Assembly (NCBI RefSeq): GCF_900142165.1
Contig: NZ_FQZY01000025.1
Location: forward strand, 29,550-64,474
Direction of reading: 5' to 3'
DNA: 34,925 nucleotides
DNA from: Hespellia stercorisuis DSM 15480
Lineage (GTDB): Bacteria; Bacillota; Clostridia; Lachnospirales; Lachnospiraceae
This document shows positions 16,274-23,632 of the stretch, one piece after another; within the stretch, counting starts at the first letter, position 1; the number at the start of each line of letters is the position of its first letter. The notes beneath the pieces are model-generated. The model was given only the letters and a program-made list of their open reading frames with translations. It was not told where the DNA came from and did no database searches. The translations under genes were made by a program, and so were the position numbers.

Positions 16274-16349
16274 TTCAAGACTCGCTCGCGAGTCTTGGTG
16301 CGAGATTCGGTCAGCTTTGCTGACATCTTCTTCGAATCTCTGCACATCC
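16274..16349 (-). repeat. Dispersed structured repeat, copy A
   Basis: This 76-base block recurs in inverted orientation at 26411-26489, differing only by a three-base indel. It holds a near-perfect palindrome (arms CAAGACTCGC and GCGAGTCTTG), a GTCAGC-TTT-GCTGAC hairpin, and outer GAGATTCG/CGAATCTC arms. It lies in the leader between the GH13 and GH31 genes. Confidence 0.85.
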
Positions 16350-16359
16350 TCGCGGAGCG

Positions 16360-16418
16360 TATATCAGAGGTGGGAGTCATCTCACATCTGATATAAAGCG
16401 GACATTTTCAGTCCGCTT
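16360..16418. repeat. Two further hairpins between GH31 and GH13 genes
   Basis: ATATCAGA and TCTGATAT (16360-16393) and AAGCGGAC/GTCCGCTT (16396-16418) make consecutive stems right after the GH13 stop codon. The second could act as a weak terminator on the minus strand, reducing read-through from GH13 into GH31. Confidence 0.55.
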
Positions 16419-16430
16419 CACACTTGTACT

Positions 16431-18104
16431 TTATTTTTTCCAATACCACGCCATCGCTTCAAATCCGTCTGCCATGCCGTCCTGAACAGCTTTATCCATA
16501 TTGTGGATCAACAGCTCTGCCTTCTCCAGATCATACCCTTCCGGCACCACAAACTTCTGCGGCTCTTCCGAGAAATTACAAACGACCAGCAGCTTCTCAT
16601 CACCATACGTTCTTGTATACGCAAAGATATGCGCATCCTCCGGCATCAAAAGATCATATTTTCCATAAACAATGATATCATGCGATTTGCGGAGAGCGAT
16701 CAGCTTCTGATAATAGTGGAATACTGAATCCGCATCAGCCAGCTCATCCTTCGCATTGATCTTCGTATAATTCTGATTCACAGCAAGCCATGGCTCGCCC
16801 GTCGTAAATCCTGCATTGGCACTGTCGTCCCACTGCATCGGTGTTCTGGCATTGTCCCGGTTTTTATAACAAATTCTTGCCATCAGTTCCTCTTCCGAGA
16901 AAATGTTCATTTCCTTCAGCTCATGATATGCGTTGATTGCCTCGATATCATCGAAGTCATCCACGCTGTTGAACTGCTGGTTTGTCATGCCAAGTTCCTC
17001 GCCCTGATATACATATGGCGTTCCCTGCATCATATGGATCATCGTACCGATACACTTTGCTGAACGAACCCGGAACTCATCACTGTCATTTCCCAGTCTG
17101 GATACAATACGCGGCTGATCATGATTACAGAAATAAATACTGTTCCACGCCACCTCATACAATTCATTCTGCCACTTCGACAGAACCTTCTTCAGCTGCG
17201 GGAGGTCAAACTTCTTATCACACCACTTGCCATTGCCATCCACATCAAGCCCGACATGTTCAAACTGAAATACCATGTTCAGCTCGGTGCCCTCTGCATT
17301 GGCATACTTTTTCGCCTCATCGATTGTAACTCCGGCACACTCTCCGACCGTCATAATATCATACTTAGACAGAACCTTCTGATTCATCTCTCTCAGGTAC
17401 TCATGTACATGAGGTCCGTTGCAGACACTCATCGGCTCGCCATAGATACTGTTCTCCATCAAAGGACCGTCCGGCAGTCCCTCCGGTTTCGAAATCATAC
17501 TAATCACGTCCATGCGGAAACCGTCAATCCCCTTCTCACACCAACGCGTCATCATGTCAAACACTTCCTGACGAACGGTCTCATTCTCCCAGTTCAAGTC
17601 CGGCTGCTTCTTCGAGAAGCAATGCAGATAGTACATTCCTGTGGTCTCGTCAAACTCCCATGCCGACCCGGAAAAACAAGATCCCAGATTATTCGGCTCA
17701 TGTCCATCCACAGGCTCTCTCCAAATATAATAATCTCTCTTCGGATTGTCCAGAGAGCTCCGGCTCTCCACGAACCACTGATGTTCATCCGAAGTATGAT
17801 TCACTACCAGGTCCATCACGATCTTGATCCCGCGCTCATGCGCAGCGGCGAGCATACGGTCAAAGTCCTCCATCGTGCCGAACTCTTCCATGATATCCTC
17901 ATAATCACTGATGTCATACCCGTTATCATCATTCGGAGACCGGTAGACCGGAGACAGCCAGATCACATCGATCCCCAGCTCCTTCAAATAATCCAGTTTC
18001 CCGGTCACACCATTGAGATCGCCGATTCCGTCGCCGTTACTGTCGCAAAAACTCCTTGGATAAATCTGATAAACTACACTTTCTTTCCACCACTGCTTAG
18101 CCAT
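16431..18104 (-). CDS. GH13 subfamily 31 oligo-1,6-glucosidase
   Basis: The 557-residue enzyme has Asp199 in GFRMDVI, Glu255 in TVGECAG and Asp329 in CNHDQPR, the same numbering as Bacillus cereus oligo-1,6-glucosidase. Val200 is the residue linked with alpha-1,6 cleavage (isomaltose, panose, isomaltotriose). No signal peptide is present. It is divergently transcribed from the GPH symporter, with an operator-like palindrome between them. It is related to, but not a recent duplicate of, the GH13 enzyme at 7032-8702. Confidence 0.93.
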   Translation of the reverse strand: MAKQWWKESVVYQIYPRSFCDSNGDGIGDLNGVTGKLDYLKELGIDVIWLSPVYRSPNDDNGYDISDYEDIMEEFGTMEDFDRMLAAAHERGIKIVMDLVVNHTSDEHQWFVESRSSLDNPKRDYYIWREPVDGHEPNNLGSCFSGSAWEFDETTGMYYLHCFSKKQPDLNWENETVRQEVFDMMTRWCEKGIDGFRMDVISMISKPEGLPDGPLMENSIYGEPMSVCNGPHVHEYLREMNQKVLSKYDIMTVGECAGVTIDEAKKYANAEGTELNMVFQFEHVGLDVDGNGKWCDKKFDLPQLKKVLSKWQNELYEVAWNSIYFCNHDQPRIVSRLGNDSDEFRVRSAKCIGTMIHMMQGTPYVYQGEELGMTNQQFNSVDDFDDIEAINAYHELKEMNIFSEEELMARICYKNRDNARTPMQWDDSANAGFTTGEPWLAVNQNYTKINAKDELADADSVFHYYQKLIALRKSHDIIVYGKYDLLMPEDAHIFAYTRTYGDEKLLVVCNFSEEPQKFVVPEGYDLEKAELLIHNMDKAVQDGMADGFEAMAWYWKK

Positions 18105-18155
18105 AATATTCTCCTATCCATCATATCAAATGAAACATCTGCAAATTACATTTCG

Positions 18156-18184
18156 ATACTATCATACCCGCACTGACAATTCAA
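18156..18184 (-). promoter_or_regulatory. Promoter of the oligo-1,6-glucosidase gene
   Basis: On the minus strand TTGAAT (18179-18184) and TAGTAT (18156-18161) are 17 bases apart. The -35 box lies four bases from the palindrome at 18188-18203. Confidence 0.55.
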
Positions 18185-18187
18185 TAG

Positions 18188-18203
18188 GTGTTGCGCAACA
18201 CCA
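18188..18203. promoter_or_regulatory. Operator-like palindrome in the divergent promoter region
   Basis: GGTGTTGCGCAACACC is a perfect 16-bp palindrome of LacI-operator size between two divergent promoters. Either of the two LacI-type proteins in the locus, or a distant global regulator, could bind it. Confidence 0.6.
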
Positions 18204-18267
18204 TCAAAACATACAATGATTTCAAAAATATTTAGTGCATTTTATATGCTAATTTTACTAAAAGCAA

Positions 18268-18295
18268 TTGACATTCCACCCAAACATGCTATATT
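18268..18295 (+). promoter_or_regulatory. Promoter of the GPH symporter gene
   Basis: TTGACA (18268-18273) and TATATT (18290-18295) are spaced by 16 bases, about 38 bases ahead of the symporter start. Confidence 0.65.
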
Positions 18296-18333
18296 ATGAT
18301 GCATACAAAACCTCATCGAAAAGGAGTACGACC

Positions 18334-19644
18334 ATGCACACACCCTTGAGCACCAAAGAAAAATTTTCCTACGGTTTAGGAGACTTCGCCAGCAACCTGA
18401 CATTCTCAACCATGTCCTCCTACGTCCTGTTCTACTTCACGGACTATGCCGGCCTGTCCATCGCCATCGCCGGCGGACTCCTGACTTTCAGCCGTCTGCT
18501 GGATGCATTCCTGAACCCGTTCACCGGTATCCTCTTCGACAAGACCCACAGTCGTTTTGGAAAGCTGCGTCCTTACATCCTGTATTCGGCCCCCGTCATT
18601 GTTCTGACTTTTATCGCCTGTTTTTTCACCGATAAAATTCCCATTTCCTACCGGGCTCCTTTTGCATTCGTGATGTATCTGATTTTCGCAGTCTCCTATT
18701 CATTGGGAAACGGCGCATATACTTCGCTGCTGACGGCCATCACTGACCATGAAGGAGAGCGGCTCGCATGCAATGTCGCCAAAAATATGGGCATGTCACT
18801 CGGCGGGATCATTGCCTCGAGCTGTACGCTTCTGTTCGCGAAATGGATCGGGTTTTCCGCAACGGCCACATTGTTCGGGATCATTGCCTTTCTGGCATTG
18901 TTCCTGTGTTTTAAAAACACAAGAGAGCGCGTGACGGGAGAGACTTCTTCACTGCCTCTTGGAAGTGCACTGAAAATCATGTGGAACTGCAAGCCCTTTG
19001 TACTGATCTGTACACTCCAGTTTTTTCAGTTCATAGCCAGTATCACCCGCTCGCAAAATACCGTATATTATGCCAAGTACATTCTGCATAACGAGACCCT
19101 TGCCGCTGCACTTCTGACCGCTCCCACATTTGTATTCTTTTTTGTCAGTCCGTTTCTGCCAAAACTTGTACAGCGGTTCGGCAAGCGCAATGTAGCTTCT
19201 GCCAGCCTTGTATTTTCCAGTTTATGCGTACTCGCGATCTGGATCAGCGGCAAGTCCGCTGTTCTGGTTTTTATCTTCAATTTGCTGGCAGGAATCGGTG
19301 CTGTGATGGCATCGTGCATCTACTTTGTTCAATGCATTGATACGATTGATCATGCCGAGTGGATGAGCGGCTACCGGCTGCAGGGATTTATGACGTCCGT
19401 GATGATGGGCGTCGCAAAGCTCGGCATGGTATTCGGTACGTTTCTCACACCGCTGATCCTCAATCTCGGCGGTTATACCGAGAGCGGGCAGCAAAGTGCT
19501 TCTGCGCTGCTGAGTATTCGTGTTGCATTTATCGTCATACCGATTGTGTTCATGATGATAACCGTTTTTGTTGGGATGTTTTATAAGCTGGATAAACAGT
19601 ATCCAAAGATTTTGGATGAATTGATAGAACGCAGAACAAAATAA
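18334..19644 (+). CDS. GPH-family sugar:cation symporter
   Basis: The 436-residue protein has twelve hydrophobic segments. The motif DKTHSRFGKLRPYIL after the second or third segment and FSYGLGDFASN at the start mark the glycoside-pentoside-hexuronide family (MelB, YicJ). It imports a glycoside with H+ or Na+. The ATG at 18334 follows AAAAGGAG; an upstream frame to 18268 overlaps the promoter. Its position opposite the oligo-1,6-glucosidase suggests an alpha-glucoside substrate, giving the locus a second uptake route. Confidence 0.9.
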   Translation: MHTPLSTKEKFSYGLGDFASNLTFSTMSSYVLFYFTDYAGLSIAIAGGLLTFSRLLDAFLNPFTGILFDKTHSRFGKLRPYILYSAPVIVLTFIACFFTDKIPISYRAPFAFVMYLIFAVSYSLGNGAYTSLLTAITDHEGERLACNVAKNMGMSLGGIIASSCTLLFAKWIGFSATATLFGIIAFLALFLCFKNTRERVTGETSSLPLGSALKIMWNCKPFVLICTLQFFQFIASITRSQNTVYYAKYILHNETLAAALLTAPTFVFFFVSPFLPKLVQRFGKRNVASASLVFSSLCVLAIWISGKSAVLVFIFNLLAGIGAVMASCIYFVQCIDTIDHAEWMSGYRLQGFMTSVMMGVAKLGMVFGTFLTPLILNLGGYTESGQQSASALLSIRVAFIVIPIVFMMITVFVGMFYKLDKQYPKILDELIERRTK

Positions 19645-19698
19645 GGATCCACGGGATCTTTATCTTGCATGACTGGCTAATTTCCTATGATAGAACAA

Positions 19699-19836
19699 AG
19701 AGTTTCGCATGCGAAACTCTCGCGCCGAAGCGCGGTCACCTCAGTCAGTGACCATATTCCATTTGTGCGTAGTGCGCATCCCCCGGAGGGTTTTTATGTA
19801 ATAGGAAAGTTCAGAGAACTTTCCTATTACATAAAA
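19699..19836. repeat. Cluster of palindromes, including a copy of a second dispersed repeat
   Basis: GAGTTTCGCATGCGAAACTC (19699-19718) is a perfect palindrome, followed by GCGC/GCGC and GGTCAC/GTGACC hairpins. From about 19780 comes CATCCCCCGGAGGGTTTTTA and a long stem (19792-19836) with 21-bp perfect arms containing ATGTAATAGGAAAGTTC and a three-base loop. A related copy lies at 26280-26339. The whole 218-base gap between the symporter and DUF624 genes is made of such structures. Confidence 0.75.
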
Positions 19837-19837
19837 T

Positions 19838-19864
19838 AAGCAGAGGATTTCTGCTCCTCTGCTT
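19838..19864 (-). terminator. Terminator of the DUF624 gene
   Basis: AAGCAGAGGA and TCCTCTGCTT form a 10-bp stem overlapping the stop codon. ATTTTATG follows on the minus strand. Confidence 0.6.
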
Positions 19865-20495
19865 AATCGATCAAATTAAATTTTTTAAAGGTTTTGTTGA
19901 GCAGCAGGCTATTCACCGATGCGACCACAGCAAATCCTGCCAGAAAATAGAATGCCATCACCTGGACGTAGATATATCCGCTGACAAGTACCATAATGAC
20001 CGGGGCAAGGTTCAGCGCAATCATAAGTACCGTAAACGGCAGCCGCGCAATTGAAATAATCATAGAATTTTTAAAGATCTCTTTCATCGTCGTATCTGCT
20101 ACCGCAATGTATGCAAATAAATAGGATACCATCATCGACAAAAGCAGAACTACTGAGCAGACGACGATACTCAGAATCCAGGATACTGCCGTTGAAGGCA
20201 TCGCAGATACAAACCGGAAGTCTACATAGAGAATCATATACGCTGCAGCAACCAGAAGATAACTCAAGGTTGAATGTTTAAAGTGTGATGTAAACTCTTT
20301 CAAAAAGGTTTTGAACACATACCCCTCCCCCCGGCAGATGCACTTCATGGCTGTAGCATACAGGGCCGTCAATCCGGCGCCTATCGTAATGATCGGTACG
20401 CACGTAACCAGAAACATGATGTTTAAAATCAGAATATCCGCCGCTTTGGATAAAAGCGTAAAAACCGGTCCATCCATGTTAAATATATTTCTCAT
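19863..20495 (-). CDS. DUF624 (YesL-type) membrane protein
   Basis: The 210-residue protein has five or six membrane segments and the family start NIFNMDGPVFTLLSKAADIL, NIMFLVTCVPIITIGAG. YesL-like proteins are commonly encoded with LacI regulators and carbohydrate transporters and may assist uptake, but no function is proven. The ATG at 20495 follows AAAGGAG; the seven residues upstream in frame are unlikely. It is divergent from the second LacI-type gene, which probably controls it. Confidence 0.85.
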   Translation of the reverse strand: MRNIFNMDGPVFTLLSKAADILILNIMFLVTCVPIITIGAGLTALYATAMKCICRGEGYVFKTFLKEFTSHFKHSTLSYLLVAAAYMILYVDFRFVSAMPSTAVSWILSIVVCSVVLLLSMMVSYLFAYIAVADTTMKEIFKNSMIISIARLPFTVLMIALNLAPVIMVLVSGYIYVQVMAFYFLAGFAVVASVNSLLLNKTFKKFNLID

Positions 20496-20570
20496 TCTGC
20501 TATCTCCTTTGATCATGGTAAAGTCACAATAAAAATATTATAACAAATTGTAAGAAGAAAGGGAAGTCAA

Positions 20571-21608
20571 ATGATTACAATCAAACAAATGGCTGAGCTC
20601 GCAGGTGTAAGTCCGACCACCGTCTCAAATGTGCTGCACGGCCGTTACAATAAAATATCAAAGGATAAGTTAAACCGGGTACAGCAGGTCATTGAGCAGT
20701 CCAACTACGTCTCCAATATGGGCGGCAGACTTCTCGGCAATTATGGTTCAAAGATCATTGCCGTGATCATGGCTTATCACACCAACGAAGATCAGTTTCC
20801 TTTGGACGATCCGTTCGCCGGAGCCATCGTTGGTGCAATTGAACAGGAAATAACGGAAAACGGATATTTTCTGATGCTCTATCACAATGAAGATGTCGAT
20901 GAGTGCACGAATATGGCGCGAGCCTGGAACGTGGAGGGTATTATTCTCCTCGGATTTACCGCCGGGCAATATGTAAACTTTAAATCAAAAGTCGAGGTAC
21001 CGGTCGTTGCCATTGATACGAGTTTTCATGGTATCAAGTCTAAATTTATCAATATCGGTCTGCAGGATTACGAGGGTGGACGGGATCTCACGAAATATCT
21101 GCTGCAATGCGGTCATCAGAAGATTTCATTCCTGTCACTGGACCTGCAGGAAAATTACATTGATATGCAGCGCGGGCTGGGCATGTGCGACGCCCTGAAG
21201 CAAGCCGGGCTCCCGGCCGACAGCAGTTGTTTTGTTCCTCTTGATGTGGATTCCAGAAAACGGCATGCCTTTTTATCTGCCTTTGCAACAGATGGTTTTC
21301 GCGGCTCTACTGTGCTGTTTTTCTCCTCCGATCATCTGGCGATCGAAGCGATGAATCTCTTTCTTGACATGGGTCTCCAGATTCCAAAGGATATCTCCAT
21401 TGCAGGCTTTGATGATATTCATTTTGCCTCACAGTGCCGGCCAAAGCTGACCACAGTGCGCCAGAATATTGCCGAGAAAGGGCGCGAAGCCGTCCATGCG
21501 CTGATCGAAGTCATTGTGACAAAGGAATTTCGCCAGAAGAATATCTCTCTTCCGACAGAAGTCGTCGTGCGCGACTCCGTTGCGGTGATAAATCCTCTGG
21601 ATCTGTGA
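20571..21608 (+). CDS. LacI-family transcriptional regulator
   Basis: The 345-residue protein has the helix-turn-helix MITIKQMAELAGVSPTTVSN with recognition residues close to those of the regulator at 12362-13384 (both TTVSNV-HG). A sugar-sensing domain follows with IAGFDDIHFASQCRPKLTTV. The two regulators are clear paralogues but diverged throughout. Preceded by AGAAAGGGAAG. It likely controls the DUF624 gene and perhaps the symporter/glucosidase pair; the palindrome at 18188-18203 is one candidate site. Confidence 0.9.
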   Translation: MITIKQMAELAGVSPTTVSNVLHGRYNKISKDKLNRVQQVIEQSNYVSNMGGRLLGNYGSKIIAVIMAYHTNEDQFPLDDPFAGAIVGAIEQEITENGYFLMLYHNEDVDECTNMARAWNVEGIILLGFTAGQYVNFKSKVEVPVVAIDTSFHGIKSKFINIGLQDYEGGRDLTKYLLQCGHQKISFLSLDLQENYIDMQRGLGMCDALKQAGLPADSSCFVPLDVDSRKRHAFLSAFATDGFRGSTVLFFSSDHLAIEAMNLFLDMGLQIPKDISIAGFDDIHFASQCRPKLTTVRQNIAEKGREAVHALIEVIVTKEFRQKNISLPTEVVVRDSVAVINPLDL

Positions 21609-21796
21609 TTCCAATATGCTGTATTATTGATACAAAATTATTTTCAAAGCCCGCTCTTCAGTTACATGAACGTGCAGGCAGAGACGAATGGAGATAAAAA
21701 AAGGACAGATTTATGGCATAACAGAATAAACGTGATAGCAAGTAATTACTTGTATTCGCATATCCTTAATTGAGCAATCAATAAGGAGCGTTTTTT
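21609..21796. other. Gap between LacI-type gene and recombinase module
   Basis: Only short frames are present (for example 35 codons from 21666, no convincing ribosome site). No amidase start is visible here, although the amidase downstream lacks its 5' end. The left border of the inserted element is probably in this stretch. Confidence 0.4.
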
Positions 21797-21919
21797 ATGA
21801 ACAAAGGTAAACCGAAGGAGCCAGTGAAGTACACCATTTTAAGGGAGTATAGAAAAGAATACTCTTGTAAAACATTTGTAGAAAAGATAGTCAAAACCCA
21901 CTTAAAATCGGTTCACTGA
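21797..21919 (+). CDS. Small basic hypothetical protein upstream of the recombinase
   Basis: The 40-residue frame MNKGKPKEPVKYTILREYRK... ends KTHLKSVH. It has a strong AAGGAG nine bases before the ATG and a basic, helical composition. I do not recognise the family. Its place just ahead of a serine recombinase fits a small accessory or directionality protein, but that is only a guess. A second frame from about 21890 to 22041 ending GKGYIGTRGVDYEKLK overlaps the recombinase start and may be a remnant. Confidence 0.45.
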   Translation: MNKGKPKEPVKYTILREYRKEYSCKTFVEKIVKTHLKSVH

Positions 21920-22024
21920 ATCGATTTACGCATACCTGGCAACTGGCACAGAAAATAGATGTGATCTTTCTCTTTGACGGCTGCAATGCAGGCAAGGGTT
22001 ATATCGGCACACGAGGTGTGGATT

Positions 22025-23623
22025 ATGAAAAACTCAAATGACGACACCAGACAATTAAATACCGCCATTTACATCCGCTTATCACGTGAAGATGGCGATA
22101 AAGATGAAAGCAACTCCGTCACACATCAAAGAGAAATTCTCCTCCGCTATATCAGGGATCACTCAGATTTAAAACTGTATGACGAGTACGTGGATGATGG
22201 ATATTCGGGAACAAATTTTCAAAGACCAGGGTTCGAAAGAATGCTCTCCGATATTAAAAATCATAAAATTTCCTGTATTCTGGTCAAAGACCTGTCTCGC
22301 TTCGCAAGAGATTATGTGATGGCAGGAATGTATATCGAACGCTATTTTCCACAGTGGGATATCCGTTTCATTTCTATCTCCGAAAATTACGACAGCGACA
22401 ATCCCGACATTGCAGGGCAGGATATTCTTCTTCCAATCCAAAATCTGTTCAACGAGTTCCACGCAAGAGACACATCCCGTAAAGTTCAGCGAGTAATGCA
22501 CCAAATGCAGGAAGATGGAAAATGTGTTGCGGCATTTGCTCCTTACGGATACCAAAAAGATCATTTAGACAAACACCATTTCATCGTAGATCCTTATGCA
22601 GCAGAGGTGGTAAAACGAATCTTTCGACTTTTCCTCAGTGGAATGGGAATGCAGACAATTGCAAAAGCATTGAATGTGGACGGTATTCTTTGCCCCTCTT
22701 CATATAAGGAAATGAATGGTTCAAACTATCACAACAACAACCGGTTATCAGCCACTTCCTATTGGACAGAATCGACCGTAAAGAACATCTTGAAAAATGA
22801 GACCTATATCGGAACACTTGTGCAGGGAAAAACAATTCGTTCTATCAATCGAAAACCCAAACGAGTTCCGTCCGAGCAATGGGTACGAGTTGCTGATGCT
22901 CACGAAGCCATCATTGATAAGGTGCTCTTTGAACAGACACAGATTCTTCTGTCCAAGAATACCCGAAGTATGAAAGTCAATGTGCCGACGACCTTATTTG
23001 CCGGGCTGATCAAGTGCGGTGATTGTGGGCGGTCTTTAGTAAAGACTGTATGGAATGATAAGATCACTTATCGATGCGGTACGTACAAGCGTATCGGTTC
23101 AGGCTTTTGCACGCCCCACGCGATCAGAGAATCTGTTCTAACAGAAATCGTACTGAACGACTTGAATATCATTATCGGGCAGGCAGAAAATTTGACCGAA
23201 ATAGTCAGGAAAGAACAGCCGGAAAAACCGGAAAGAAATCTGATAAAAACGGAAGAAAAGCTGCAAAGTGACTTGGAAAAATGTATCCGCAAGAAGGCAG
23301 AAGCCTACGACGATTATAAGGAAGGACTTCTGACCAAAGACGAATTTCTGACTTATGGTGTGAAATGTAATAACACAAAAAAGCAGTTGGCACTGCAGCT
23401 GCAATCCGTTCATGAACAGCGCAGTCAGCATGAGGACTTTGTCCAGAATCCGTGGTTACAACAACTGCTCCATGCAGGGAAAATCGAAGAATTAGATAAA
23501 CAAATTCTGCTGGATATGATTGAAACCATCTTCATCTATGAGAATCAGACTGTACGAATCGTATATCGATTCTCAGACGAACTGGATTATCTGTTCCGAC
23601 AGACTTTAGAAACCGTAAACTAG
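22025..23623 (+). CDS. Large serine recombinase
   Basis: The 532-residue protein has an N-terminal resolvase domain with the catalytic Ser in AIYIRLSRED and the conserved VDDGYSGTNFQRPGFERML and KDLSRFARDY motifs. Next are the recombinase domain (YGYQKDHLDKHHFIVD), a zinc ribbon (CGDCGRSL...YRCGTYKRIGSGFC) and a C-terminal coiled coil at about 400-470. It is the class that integrates conjugative or mobilizable elements and phages. The ATG at 22025 is preferred over 21974. It ends nine bases before an in-frame stop preceding a broken amidase gene, so that gene is the probable insertion target. Confidence 0.9.
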   Translation: MKNSNDDTRQLNTAIYIRLSREDGDKDESNSVTHQREILLRYIRDHSDLKLYDEYVDDGYSGTNFQRPGFERMLSDIKNHKISCILVKDLSRFARDYVMAGMYIERYFPQWDIRFISISENYDSDNPDIAGQDILLPIQNLFNEFHARDTSRKVQRVMHQMQEDGKCVAAFAPYGYQKDHLDKHHFIVDPYAAEVVKRIFRLFLSGMGMQTIAKALNVDGILCPSSYKEMNGSNYHNNNRLSATSYWTESTVKNILKNETYIGTLVQGKTIRSINRKPKRVPSEQWVRVADAHEAIIDKVLFEQTQILLSKNTRSMKVNVPTTLFAGLIKCGDCGRSLVKTVWNDKITYRCGTYKRIGSGFCTPHAIRESVLTEIVLNDLNIIIGQAENLTEIVRKEQPEKPERNLIKTEEKLQSDLEKCIRKKAEAYDDYKEGLLTKDEFLTYGVKCNNTKKQLALQLQSVHEQRSQHEDFVQNPWLQQLLHAGKIEELDKQILLDMIETIFIYENQTVRIVYRFSDELDYLFRQTLETVN

Positions 23624-23632
23624 CGCAAGTGA

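Noticed and set aside
16274-16350. CRISPR-like or phage attachment site
   Set aside because: The repeat has only two copies in the window, in opposite orientation and far apart, with no spacers and no integrase beside either copy.
17121-18176. 351-codon plus-strand frame
   Set aside because: It is antisense to the GH13 gene, with the same shadow composition; the opposite strand has complete catalytic motifs.
21890-22041. Frame ending GKGYIGTRGVDYEKLK as a separate gene
   Set aside because: No start or ribosome site could be placed and it overlaps the recombinase start; recorded only as possible debris.
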